Below are positions 41,230 to 49,684 of a stretch of DNA of 64,000 bases, piece after piece; positions within the stretch are counted from its first letter, which is position 1; each line of letters opens with the position of its first letter. Under the pieces are notes generated by a model, which was not told where the DNA came from, made no database searches, and saw only the letters and a list, made by a program, of their open reading frames with translations. The DNA comes from Streptomyces sp. Ru71 (GTDB taxonomy: Bacteria > Actinomycetota > Actinomycetes > Streptomycetales > Streptomycetaceae). A program made the translations under genes and the position numbers. The stretch spans positions 27,301 through 91,300 of the forward strand of contig NZ_PQSS01000025.1 in assembly GCF_002920535.1 (NCBI RefSeq), in the 5' to 3' direction.

Positions 41230-42293
41230 GCACCGCAGCCGTCGTCACCGACAAGCGCCGCAGCTCGCTGCAGGGCGCCCGCCTGCCGAAGTGGTCGCCG
41301 TGGGCGTTCGCGGCCGGCTCGCTGGCCGTCGCCGTGGGCATCGGCCTGGCCGCCGGCCTGGACAGCAAGGTCCAGTGGGGCCTGATCGCCGCGATCCTGT
41401 TCGTGCTGAGCACCTTCACCGTCTCGGCCCGCGTCGAGGGCCGCCGCCAGGCCAAGGACCGCATCGCGACCGCGCTGGTCTGGGTGTGCTTCCTGCTCGC
41501 CGTGGTCCCGCTGGCGTCCCTGATCTGGGCGACCGTCGTGCGCGGCATCAAGGTCCTGGACGTCTACTTCCTGACCCACTCGATGGGCGTGATCGGCGAC
41601 TCCGAGCCCGGTGGCGGCATCTACCACGCCATCCTCGGCACCCTGGAGCAGGTGGGCCTGGCCTCCCTGATCTCCGTGCCGGTCGGTGTCCTCACCGCGA
41701 TCTACCTGGTCGAGTACGGACGCGGCAAGCTCGCCACGGCCGTCACCTTCTTCGTCGACGTCATGACGGGCATCCCGTCCATCGTCGCCGGCCTGTTCGT
41801 CCTCAGCTTCTGGATCCTCATCCTGGACATGGGCTACTCCGGCTTCGCCGGGGCGCTCGCGCTGTCGATCCTGATGATGCCCGTGGTCGTGCGCTCCACC
41901 GAGGAGATGCTCAAGCTCGTCCCGAACGAGCTGCGCGAGGCGTCCCTCGCCCTGGGCGTGCCCAAGTGGCGCACCATCCTGAAGGTGGTCCTGCCGACGT
42001 CGATCGGCGGCATCACCACCGGTGTGATGCTCGCCATCGCCCGTATCACCGGTGAGACCGCCCCGGTGCTGCTGCTGGTGTGGAAGACCAGCTTCATCAA
42101 CGGCAACCCGTTCCAGGACCCGCAGGCGTCGCTGCCGCTGTACATCTACCAGCAGTACGCGAACAGCTCCGGCGCCAACGCGGCCTACGACCGTGCCTGG
42201 GCGGCGGCGCTCACCCTGATCGCCTTCGTGATGATCCTCAACCTGGTGGCCCGCGGCATCGCCCGCTGGAAGGCCCCGAAGACCGGTCGCTGA
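41226..42293 (+). CDS. pstA: Phosphate ABC permease PstA
   Basis: The product is 355 aa, about seven hydrophobic segments, the extra one near residues 30-50 before the conserved core. The EAA loop is REASLALGVPKWRTILKVVL. ATGA overlap with pstC indicates coupled translation. It forms the channel heterodimer with PstC. Confidence 0.95.
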   Translation: MSTAAVVTDKRRSSLQGARLPKWSPWAFAAGSLAVAVGIGLAAGLDSKVQWGLIAAILFVLSTFTVSARVEGRRQAKDRIATALVWVCFLLAVVPLASLIWATVVRGIKVLDVYFLTHSMGVIGDSEPGGGIYHAILGTLEQVGLASLISVPVGVLTAIYLVEYGRGKLATAVTFFVDVMTGIPSIVAGLFVLSFWILILDMGYSGFAGALALSILMMPVVVRSTEEMLKLVPNELREASLALGVPKWRTILKVVLPTSIGGITTGVMLAIARITGETAPVLLLVWKTSFINGNPFQDPQASLPLYIYQQYANSSGANAAYDRAWAAALTLIAFVMILNLVARGIARWKAPKTGR

Positions 42294-42336
42294 CGCGGCC
42301 ATCAAGCGACCGAAGAATGACGGAAGTGAAGTAGTC

Positions 42337-43113
42337 ATGGCCAAGCGAATCGACGTCAGCGGACTGTCCGCCTACTACGGCTCCCACCGCGCGATCGAGG
42401 ACATCTCGATGACCATCGAGCCCCGCTCGGTGACCGCGTTCATCGGCCCGTCGGGCTGCGGCAAGTCGACGTTCCTGCGCACCCTGAACCGTATGCACGA
42501 GGTCACCCCGGGCGGCCGCGTCGAGGGCAAGGTGATGCTCGACGACGAGGACCTGTACGGCAACGGGGTCGACCCGGTCGCGGTGCGCCGCGAGGTCGGC
42601 ATGGTCTTCCAGCGCCCGAACCCCTTCCCCACCATGTCGATCTTCGACAACGTGGCGGCGGGCCTGCGCCTGAACGGCAACTACAAGAAGAGCGAGCTGA
42701 GCGACATCGTCGAGAAGTCGCTGAGGGGCGCGAACCTCTGGAACGAGGTAAAGGACCGCCTGAACAAGCCCGGCTCGGGCCTGTCCGGCGGCCAGCAGCA
42801 GCGTCTGTGCATCGCCCGCGCGATCGCGGTCGAGCCGAAGGTGCTGCTGATGGACGAGCCCTGCTCGGCCCTGGACCCGATCTCCACGCTCGCCATCGAG
42901 GACCTGATCGGCGAGCTGAAGGAGCGCTTCACGATCGTCATCGTGACGCACAACATGCAGCAGGCCGCCCGTGTCTCGGACCGCACCGCCTTCTTCAACC
43001 TGGCGGCGGTCGGCCAGCCCGGCCGGCTGATCGAGATCGACGACACGGAGCGGATCTTCTCCAACCCGTCGGTCCAGGCGACCGAGGACTACATCTCCGG
43101 CCGCTTCGGCTGA
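42337..43113 (+). CDS. pstB: Phosphate ABC ATPase PstB
   Basis: The product is 258 aa. Walker A GPSGCGKST, PstB-type FQRPNPFPTMSIFDNV, signature SGGQQQRL, Walker B VLLMDEPCSALDP and ITIV-type H loop VTHNMQQA are all in place. It energises phosphate import. Followed by two hairpins. Confidence 0.96.
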   Translation: MAKRIDVSGLSAYYGSHRAIEDISMTIEPRSVTAFIGPSGCGKSTFLRTLNRMHEVTPGGRVEGKVMLDDEDLYGNGVDPVAVRREVGMVFQRPNPFPTMSIFDNVAAGLRLNGNYKKSELSDIVEKSLRGANLWNEVKDRLNKPGSGLSGGQQQRLCIARAIAVEPKVLLMDEPCSALDPISTLAIEDLIGELKERFTIVIVTHNMQQAARVSDRTAFFNLAAVGQPGRLIEIDDTERIFSNPSVQATEDYISGRFG

Positions 43114-43161
43114 GCCGCCGTCGCGGACGCGCCCGGCTGCGGCCGGGCCGCCGCCCAAGCC

Positions 43162-43236
43162 CCTCGCGGTGCTGCATGGCGGTGCCACCGCGAGGCACCA
43201 AAAGGGCCCGCCCCCTGGCTCCCGGGGGGCGGGCCC
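43162..43236. terminator. Double hairpin between pstB and the pit genes
   Basis: CCTCGCGGTG (43162-43171) with CACCGCGAGG (43186-43195), and GGGCCCGCCCCC (43204-43215) with GGGGGCGGGCCC (43225-43236). The genes are convergent, so the second stem probably ends transcription from both sides. Confidence 0.85.
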
Positions 43237-43271
43237 GCTGGCGTGTACGGCGCTGTCGACCGGCCTTCGTC

Positions 43272-44270
43272 CTACAGGACGGCCAGCTGCACGATGTAGA
43301 ACACGGCGGCCGCGACGAGTCCTGCGGCCGGCATGGTGATGAACCAGCCGAGCACGATGTTCTTGGCGACGCCCCAGCGCACCGCGTTCACCCGCTTCGT
43401 GGCGCCCACACCCATGATCGCCGAGGTGATGACGTGGGTGGTGGAGATCGGCGCCTTGAAGATGAAGGCGGTGGTGAACATGATCGACGCACCGGTCGCC
43501 TCCGCCGCGAACCCCTGCGGCGGGTCCAGCTCGATGATCTTGCGGCCCAGCGTGCGCATGATCCGCCAGCCACCGGCGTAGGTGCCCAGGGACAGCATCA
43601 CGGCGCAGACGAGCTTCACCCAGACCGGGATCGGGTCGCCGAACGTCTCGTGGCCGGAAATGACCAGTGCCAGCACCACGACACCCATCGTCTTCTGGGC
43701 GTCCTGCAGGCCGTGACCGAGGGCCATGCCGGCGGCCGAGACGGTCTGGGCGATACGGAAGCCGCGCTTGGCCTTGTGCGGGTTGGCCCGCCGGAACAGC
43801 CACATGATCGCCGTCATGACCAGGTAGCCGGCCACCAGGCCGACGACCGGCGACAGGAACATCGGGATGACGATCTTGTCGAGGACGCCGTTCCACAGCA
43901 CCTCGGTGCCGCCCGCGAGCGCCGCGCCCACCATGCCGCCGAACAGGGCGTGGGAGGAGGAGGACGGCAGCCCGTAGTACCAGGTGGCCAGGTTCCAGAC
44001 GATCGCGCCGACCAGCGCCGAGAAGAGGATGGCCATCCCCGTGGAGCCGCTCGGCGTCTCGATCAGGCCCTCGCTGACGGTCTTGGCGACGCCCGACCCC
44101 AGGAAGGCACCGGCGAGGTTCATCACCGCGGCCATCGCCAGCGCCGCCCGCGGGGTGAGCGCGCGGGTGGAGACCGAGGTGGCGATCGCGTTCGCGGAGT
44201 CGTGGAAGCCGTTGGTGTACGTGAAGAAGAGCGCGACCGCGATGGTCACGACCAGGGCGAAGGTGTCCAT
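43272..44270 (-). CDS. pitH1: Low-affinity inorganic phosphate transporter, Pit family
   Basis: The product is 332 aa with about ten membrane helices and the duplicated PiT signature: FTYTNGFHDSANAIAT in the first half and AQTVSAAGMALGHGLQDAQKTMGV (pieces) in the second. It imports metal-phosphate using the proton motive force. It follows the DUF47 gene by 7 bp, the normal Pit-Pap pairing. In S. coelicolor the gene beside pst is named pitH1; the symbol is by that position. Confidence 0.93.
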   Translation of the reverse strand: MDTFALVVTIAVALFFTYTNGFHDSANAIATSVSTRALTPRAALAMAAVMNLAGAFLGSGVAKTVSEGLIETPSGSTGMAILFSALVGAIVWNLATWYYGLPSSSSHALFGGMVGAALAGGTEVLWNGVLDKIVIPMFLSPVVGLVAGYLVMTAIMWLFRRANPHKAKRGFRIAQTVSAAGMALGHGLQDAQKTMGVVVLALVISGHETFGDPIPVWVKLVCAVMLSLGTYAGGWRIMRTLGRKIIELDPPQGFAAEATGASIMFTTAFIFKAPISTTHVITSAIMGVGATKRVNAVRWGVAKNIVLGWFITMPAAGLVAAAVFYIVQLAVL

Positions 44271-44277
44271 GGAGGGG

Positions 44278-44898
44278 TCAGGACTCCTTGACGGCGATGG
44301 TCTCCACCGTGTTCGCCACGTGCTCGAAGGCGTCCGCCGCCTCCTCCAGCACATCCACGATCTGCTTGAGCTTGAGCACCTCGATCGCGTCGTACTTGCC
44401 GTTGAAGAGGTGGGCGAGCAGCTTGCGGTGGATCTGGTCGGCCTGGTTTTCGAGGCGGTTGACCTCGATCCAGTACTCGGTCAGGTTCTGCATCGTCCGC
44501 AGGTTCGGCATGGCCTCGGCGGTGAGCTCCGCGGCCCGCGCGAGCACCTCGATCTGCTGCTCGACACCCTTGGGGAGTTCCTCGACGTTGTAGAGGACGA
44601 CGAGGTCGACGGCCTCCTCCATGAAGTCCATGATGTCGTCGAGGGACGAGGCGAGGGAGTAGATGTCCTCGCGGTCGAACGGCGTGATGAACGAGGAGTT
44701 CAGCTGGTGGAAGATCGCGTGCGTCGCGTCGTCGCCCGCGTGTTCCGCGGCCCGCATACGCTCTGCGATCTCGGCCCGGGCGGAAGCGTCCGCCCCGAGC
44801 AGTTCCATCAGGAGTTTCGAGCCGGTGACGATGTTGTCCGCGGACGCGGCGAACATGTCGTAGAAGCTCGTCTCCCTGGGGGTCAGACGAAAGCGCAC
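44278..44898 (-). CDS. DUF47 (PhoU-like) Pit accessory protein
   Basis: The product is 206 aa, all-helical, with two PhoU-type metal-binding segments (ERMRAAEHAGDDATHAIF and NRLENQADQIHRKLL, both ExxxD-like). DUF47 proteins pair with Pit transporters and probably set their activity. The start codon is GTG or ATG at 44898; the gene begins the pit operon. Confidence 0.9.
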   Translation of the reverse strand: MRFRLTPRETSFYDMFAASADNIVTGSKLLMELLGADASARAEIAERMRAAEHAGDDATHAIFHQLNSSFITPFDREDIYSLASSLDDIMDFMEEAVDLVVLYNVEELPKGVEQQIEVLARAAELTAEAMPNLRTMQNLTEYWIEVNRLENQADQIHRKLLAHLFNGKYDAIEVLKLKQIVDVLEEAADAFEHVANTVETIAVKES

Positions 44899-45069
44899 GT
44901 GGGGTCCTCGGGATGCATCGGTTTCGGTCAGGCTGATGCTAGGCGCATCATCCGGCCACGGCTAACGGGCCGCCACCCAGTGTCGCCCATCGGGAAGACT
45001 GGTCGGCACGGGGGCGTCGGGGGCCGCATCGTGGGCCGCATCCCCTTCTACCCGGCAAACTTCGCTACC

Positions 45070-45090
45070 ATATACCCACCAGGGGTATAT
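45070..45090. promoter_or_regulatory. CsoR operator
   Basis: ATATACCC-ACCAG-GGGTATAT is a perfect 8-5-8 palindrome that matches the known CsoR recognition pattern TAnACCC/GGGTnTA. It lies 54 bp upstream of csoR and implies copper-controlled autoregulation. Confidence 0.88.
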
Positions 45091-45143
45091 AGCCGTAATC
45101 TGGACACGGGTCGGCACACTGTTGAGCACACCGGGAGGACGCG

Positions 45144-45500
45144 ATGACGACCACCGAGGCCGGCGCGGGGGCGCCCTCCGCAGCGGAGACGGACGTGGTC
45201 ACCGACCACGACCACGGCATCCACGGGTACCACCACCAGAAGTCCGAACACCTCAAGCGCCTGCGCCGCATCGAGGGCCAGATCCGGGGCCTGCAGCGGA
45301 TGGTCGACGAGGATGTGTACTGCATCGACATACTCACGCAGGTCTCCGCCTCCACCAAGGCCCTGCAGTCCTTCGCGCTGCAGCTGCTGGAGGAGCACCT
45401 GCGGCACTGCGTGGCCGACGCGGCCGTCAAGGGCGGCGACGAGATCGAGGCGAAGGTGAAGGAGGCCACACAGGCCATCGCCCGCATGATGCGCACCTGA
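45144..45500 (+). CDS. csoR: CsoR, copper-sensing repressor
   Basis: The product is 118 aa with a His-rich N-terminal tail (DHDHGIHGYHH) before a helical bundle. Copper ligands are Cys60, His85 and Cys89, spaced 25 and 4 as in S. lividans CsoR (Cys75, His100, Cys104). Cu(I) binding releases the DNA. A ribosome site GGGAGG lies before the ATG, and the operator is just upstream. No copper chaperone or ATPase gene adjoins, so its targets must be elsewhere. Confidence 0.95.
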   Translation: MTTTEAGAGAPSAAETDVVTDHDHGIHGYHHQKSEHLKRLRRIEGQIRGLQRMVDEDVYCIDILTQVSASTKALQSFALQLLEEHLRHCVADAAVKGGDEIEAKVKEATQAIARMMRT

Positions 45501-45520
45501 GCCGGCGCGGTGCGGGGCGC

Positions 45521-45688
45521 TCACCCCTCGCGGGCGTCCCGCTCCTCGGCCACGCGCAGCACCTCGTCGATGCTCTCCATGCTGAGCCGCTCCCGGGCGG
45601 CCGAGGCGGCGATGATCAGCTCGCAGCACAGCTCTATCTCGGCGAGCGCCACATGGTCCTGTACCGCCGTACCGCCGACCGGAGCCAC
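45521..45688 (-). CDS. 55-aa acidic helical protein
   Basis: GTG at 45688 (TGAGG upstream) opens a 55-aa frame: APVGGTAVQDHVALAEIELC, then ELIIAASAARERLSMESIDE, VLRVAEERDAREG. It is amphipathic and helical and its codon bias is that of a Streptomyces gene; the plus-strand alternative is Ser/Thr/Ala-rich noise. Small proteins of this kind are common beside csoR in the genus. Function unknown. Confidence 0.7.
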   Translation of the reverse strand: MAPVGGTAVQDHVALAEIELCCELIIAASAARERLSMESIDEVLRVAEERDAREG

Positions 45689-45765
45689 GAGCCTCACCTC
45701 ATCTCTGCCGTCACCGGCTTCCTAGAGTAGGGAGCGGCCCATGGCCCGCGCATGGCACGGACGGG

Positions 45766-46617
45766 CTAGTCCTCGGCGATCCGCCCGGCGTAGATGTCCC
45801 CGCTCCTCGGCAGGCGTACGGCGACGGGGGCCCCGAAGTCGTACAGCAGCGTCGTCGAGGCCACCGCCACGGCGTCCTTCTTCTGCCCGTTGACGAAACC
45901 GAACCGGTGCCGGATCTTGCGGATGCGGCCGGCGTCGTCGAGATAGACGTCGAACGGCACCAGCGCGGTGGCGAACCCTTTCGCCGCCGCCCCCAGCGCG
46001 GCCCGCCCGGCAGGCGCGGACGCGCGCCGCGCGGCCACGGCGAGATCCGCGGTCCCCCGGTAGTGCCGCACCGGAGTCCCCGCGACCTCCGTCCGCCCCA
46101 CGAACGTGGCGCTCCGCGTCCCGCGCAGCACCTCGGCCGCCGCGTACGGATCGGTCGCTCCGCCGGTGACGAGGTTGCCGTCGGAGACCTGGGCGGTCTC
46201 CACCCGCACCCACTTGTCGGCGGGCACCCCGGCGCCCCGGTTCTTCATGAACAACGCCCCGGGCGCGAGCAGCTCGGTGATGGGCCGGTGCTCGCTGCTC
46301 CCGGCCGGATCCTGCGGCAGCACCACCCGCAACTCCCCCAGCCGGCGCCGGAAGTCGTACACGCCCTCCCCGCGGATCGTCACACGGGTGCCGCCGGTCG
46401 CCATCTCCATGGCCGTACGCGCCTTGGAAGTCCCGGCCGCGGCCAGCCGGTCGGCGGACTGCCGCAACATCCCCACCACGTCGTCCGCACCACGCGCGTC
46501 CTCGGCGGCGGCCCCGCTGCCGGAACACCCGGCGGCACCGGCACACACGCCCACCATGACCCCGGCCGTGGCGAGTGCCCCGCCAGTGCGCCGCCAGTGC
46601 TGCCGCAGCTGTGCCAT
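45766..46617 (-). CDS. Lipoprotein of LppX/LprG-like type
   Basis: The product is 283 aa. Signal peptide with lipobox GAAGC (Cys31), then a domain with DVVGMLRQSADRLAAAGTSKA, RVTIRGEGVYDFRRRLGEL, VPADKWVRVE and PVRHYRGTADL. The pattern (long first helix, then an antiparallel half-barrel) resembles the LprG/LolA-like lipid carriers of actinobacteria. The ATG at 46617 is preceded by GGTAGGCAGGCG. It stands alone. Confidence 0.8.
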   Translation of the reverse strand: MAQLRQHWRRTGGALATAGVMVGVCAGAAGCSGSGAAAEDARGADDVVGMLRQSADRLAAAGTSKARTAMEMATGGTRVTIRGEGVYDFRRRLGELRVVLPQDPAGSSEHRPITELLAPGALFMKNRGAGVPADKWVRVETAQVSDGNLVTGGATDPYAAAEVLRGTRSATFVGRTEVAGTPVRHYRGTADLAVAARRASAPAGRAALGAAAKGFATALVPFDVYLDDAGRIRKIRHRFGFVNGQKKDAVAVASTTLLYDFGAPVAVRLPRSGDIYAGRIAED

Positions 46618-46760
46618 CGCCTGCCTACCCCCAGCCGGTACGTCCGTCACGGGCCGCCTGTCGTTCCGGTTAACGACGGGTAGGTGCGGCCGTCACGCCC
46701 CCGGGGCCGGGTCGGCGACCACCTAACAGCCCGTTAACCTTCCCCGGCTACCGTGTTCAC

Positions 46761-46922
46761 GTGACCCAGCAGGACGGTCCCCCAGAGCCGCAGCACCGCA
46801 CGACCACCGTGGAACAGGGCCGCTTCTGCCTGGCCCGCTGCACCTGCGGCTGGCGAGGCCCGGCCCGCAGAGCCAGAAGCCAGGCCCGCACGGACGCGGA
46901 ATCCCACGCGAACTCGACGTAG
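46761..46922 (+). CDS. 53-aa protein with CxxxCxC motif
   Basis: GTG at 46761 opens a 53-aa frame with TTVEQGRFCLARCTCGWRGP and RRARSQARTDAESH. The C-x3-C-x-C group followed by GWRGPAR recalls a small zinc-binding fold seen in Streptomyces DNA-binding or hypothetical proteins. TACCGTGTTCACGT just upstream may hold a leaderless -10 (TACCGT). The opposite frame has no protein-like features. Confidence 0.65.
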   Translation: MTQQDGPPEPQHRTTTVEQGRFCLARCTCGWRGPARRARSQARTDAESHANST

Positions 46923-46991
46923 TCACCACCACGACGGCGCGGCACCCGCGCACGGCGCCCTGACCACCGGCCGAGGCGCTGCACCAGCCGC

Positions 46992-47060
46992 CCACCGGAC
47001 GGCAACGGGCCGCCGCAGGCATTTCAGGGGCGCAGGGAACTGCGCGACCAGCCACGACGC
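46992..47060. repeat. Dispersed intergenic repeat, copy 2
   Basis: This copy matches 34439-34507 over ~69 bp (GGGCCGCCGCAGGCATTT, AGGGAACTGCGCGACCAGCC). Its first part is repeated once more at 47061-47084 (AACGGCAACGGGCCGCCGCA). It lies between a small gene and the FAD oxidase. Confidence 0.75.
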
Positions 47061-47192
47061 AACGGCAACGGGCCGCCGCAGGCACCCGCGAGCAACCCCC
47101 ACCCAGCCGCAGACGAATGCAAGGCGCATGGAACCCCACGCACCCCCACCCCGTCCCCACCCACAGAACCCCACGGGACGGAGACCCAGAAC

Positions 47193-48740
47193 ATGGACCG
47201 GCGCACCTTCCTCGGCGGCACAGCGGCAGCCACGGTCACCGCACTGACCACGGCCGCCTGCACCCACGCCGCACAACCGGACGCGACCCCCCGGTCCACC
47301 CTCCCCCCGCTGAAGACCACCTCCGCCTCCACCTCCGCCACCCTCACCGCCCTGGCCCGCGACCTCGACGGCCAACTGATCCGCCCCGGCGACGCCACCT
47401 GGCAGACCGCCCGCCAGCTCTACAACACCCGCTTCGACACCCTGAAGCCCACCGCCGTCGCCTACGCCGCCCACGCCGACGACATCCGCACCACCCTCGC
47501 CTACGCCCGCGCCCACCGCCTCACCGTCGCGATCCGCAACGGCGGCCACTCCTACGCGGGCTGGTCCTCCGGCGACAACCGCCTGATCCTCGACGTCTCG
47601 AAACTGAACAAGATCCGCGCGTCCGGCACCACGGCAGTGGTGGGCGCCGGCGCCAAGCTGATCGACGTCTACCGCGCCCTGGCCGCGAAGGGCGCGACGA
47701 TACCCGCCGGCTCCTGCCCCACCGTCGGCGTCTCCGGCCTCACGCTCGGCGGCGGCCACGGCGTGGTCTCCCGCGCCTACGGCCTGACCTGCGACAGCCT
47801 CACCGCAGCGACCCTGATCACCGCGGACGGCAAGCAGCTCACCGCCGACGCGAAGAACCACCCCGACCTGTTCTGGGCCCTGCGCGGCGCCGGCAACGGC
47901 AACTTCGGCGTCGTCACCGAGCTGCACTTCCGCACCCACCCCGCCCCGCAGGCCGTCACGGCGTACCTGAGCTGGCCGTGGTCGAAAGCGGCCGCCGTGG
48001 TGAAGGCGTGGCAGGAGTGGGGCCCGTCCCAGCCCGACGAGACCTGGTCGTCGCTGCACCTGGCGAACGACACCGGCGGCACCCCGACGGTCACCGTCTC
48101 CGCCTTCTCCCTCGGCACCTACGGCGAGCTGAAGAACGCCGTGGACCGCCTCGCGCACGCCGCCGGCGCCAACGCCACCAGCGTCTCGCTGCGCCGCCGC
48201 TCCTACGAGGAGGCGATGGAGATCTACGCCGGCTGCTCGGCGTTCGACGCCGACGCCCAGTGCCACCTGCCCGGCTCCACCCCGGGCCGCTCCCCGCAGG
48301 GCTCCCTGCACCGCGAGACGTACGCGGCCCGCTCGGACTTCTTCGACCGCTCGCTGTCACCGGCCGGCATCCAGACCCTCCTCGCGCAGATCAAGTCCGT
48401 CCGCGGCGGCACCGGCAGCTTCGCGCTGACCGCGCTCGGCGGTGCGGTCAACCGCGTCTCCCCGACCGCGACGGCGTTCGTGCACCGCCGCTCCCGCATG
48501 CTGGCCCAGTACATCGCGGCCTGGCGCGCGGGCACTTCCGGCACGGCGGCCCAGTCCTGGCTGACCACGGCGCACGGCGCGATGCGCCCCTACGCGTCGG
48601 GGGCGGCGTACCAGAACTACACCGATCCGTCCCTGAAGAACTGGCGCACGGCCTACTACGGCGACGCGGCGGCCCGGCTGGCGCAGGTGAAGAAGACGTA
48701 CGACCCGAACCGCTTCTTCACCTTCCCGCAGGCTCTCTGA
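47193..48740 (+). CDS. Secreted FAD-linked oxidase, berberine-bridge type
   Basis: The product is 515 aa: twin-arginine-like DRRTFLGG signal and a lipobox-like TAAC near residue 23, then a PCMH FAD domain. The bicovalent flavin sites are visible: His in NGGHSYAG and Cys in PAGSCPTVGVSG. The C-terminal berberine-bridge domain ends NYTDPSLKNWRTAYYGDAAARL and YDPNRFFTFPQAL. Such enzymes oxidise sugars or alkaloid-like substrates with O2; the substrate is unknown. It has no operon partners. Confidence 0.9.
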   Translation: MDRRTFLGGTAAATVTALTTAACTHAAQPDATPRSTLPPLKTTSASTSATLTALARDLDGQLIRPGDATWQTARQLYNTRFDTLKPTAVAYAAHADDIRTTLAYARAHRLTVAIRNGGHSYAGWSSGDNRLILDVSKLNKIRASGTTAVVGAGAKLIDVYRALAAKGATIPAGSCPTVGVSGLTLGGGHGVVSRAYGLTCDSLTAATLITADGKQLTADAKNHPDLFWALRGAGNGNFGVVTELHFRTHPAPQAVTAYLSWPWSKAAAVVKAWQEWGPSQPDETWSSLHLANDTGGTPTVTVSAFSLGTYGELKNAVDRLAHAAGANATSVSLRRRSYEEAMEIYAGCSAFDADAQCHLPGSTPGRSPQGSLHRETYAARSDFFDRSLSPAGIQTLLAQIKSVRGGTGSFALTALGGAVNRVSPTATAFVHRRSRMLAQYIAAWRAGTSGTAAQSWLTTAHGAMRPYASGAAYQNYTDPSLKNWRTAYYGDAAARLAQVKKTYDPNRFFTFPQAL

Positions 48741-48747
48741 CCGGGTC

Positions 48748-49455
48748 TCAGGCGGCCAGGTCCCGCTCCTCGGCGCCGGCCTCCTGTTCACTGCGCGCAC
48801 CCGGAATCAGGGCCTCCTGGCCGTCGGCCGTACCCCGCCCGGACACGATCAGCCAGCCCGCCTTCGACCGCTCCACGGCCTTGGCGAGCGGCGTCAGCAG
48901 CGCCGTGGCGAGCGGGGACAGCAGCAGCGCCACGGCCGTACCGAGGGCGAAGCCGCCGATGACGTCGGTGGGGTAGTGCACGCCCATGTAGACGCGGCAG
49001 AACCCTTCGAGGAGGGCGAGCGCGATACCGACGAGCCCGAAGCGGCGGTTGGCGACGAACAGGGCGACGCCCATGGCCATGGTGAGGGTGGCGTGGTCGC
49101 TGACGAAGGAGAAGTCGTTCTTGCCGGAGACGAGGACGTCCAGCCCCTGATGGTCGTTGAAGGGCCGCGGCCGCTGGACGAACCCGCGGATCGGGACGTT
49201 GACGAGGACGGCGATGCCGGCCGCGAGGGGCGCCCACACCAGCGCGGCCACGGAGGAGGCGGCGTCCTGACCGCCCCGGCGCCGCACGGACCACCAGCAC
49301 CACAGCACGAGCAGGACCATGGCGAGCAGCAGCCCGTACTCACCGACGAACTCCATGACCCGGTCGAACCAGTGCGGTGCGTCCTTGGCCAGGCCGTTGA
49401 TGTCGTAGAGCAGGTCGACGTCGGGGTTCGACCCGGATTCGGCGAGTCCAGCCAT
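48748..49455 (-). CDS. PAP2-family membrane phosphatase
   Basis: The product is 235 aa with about five membrane helices. PAP2 motifs RGFVQRPRP, FVSDHATL (PSGH variant) and CRVYMGVHYPTDVIGG give the vanadium-chloroperoxidase-like acid phosphatase active site. It may dephosphorylate lipid or polyprenyl phosphates. The ATG at 49455 gives the length usual for the family. The 230-bp gap to its left holds no gene. Confidence 0.88.
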   Translation of the reverse strand: MAGLAESGSNPDVDLLYDINGLAKDAPHWFDRVMEFVGEYGLLLAMVLLVLWCWWSVRRRGGQDAASSVAALVWAPLAAGIAVLVNVPIRGFVQRPRPFNDHQGLDVLVSGKNDFSFVSDHATLTMAMGVALFVANRRFGLVGIALALLEGFCRVYMGVHYPTDVIGGFALGTAVALLLSPLATALLTPLAKAVERSKAGWLIVSGRGTADGQEALIPGARSEQEAGAEERDLAA

Positions 49456-49684
49456 CGTGCTGCGGCCCCTTCGTCGTTCTCCCGGACGCACCTCGTGTGC
49501 GCCGCTGCTGCCACCCCCGTGGTTGTAGATCCGGTCACGTCAGACGTCGTCGGTCGTCGGCTCGGCTACGCCAACAGGAACGCACGGCCCCTGTTGATAC
49601 GTTCCACACTCCACCGAATGATCACGCAGACGTTATCGAAGAGAGACTCATCGCCGCAGCTCAGGGGGTGGGTTCACACACGGT

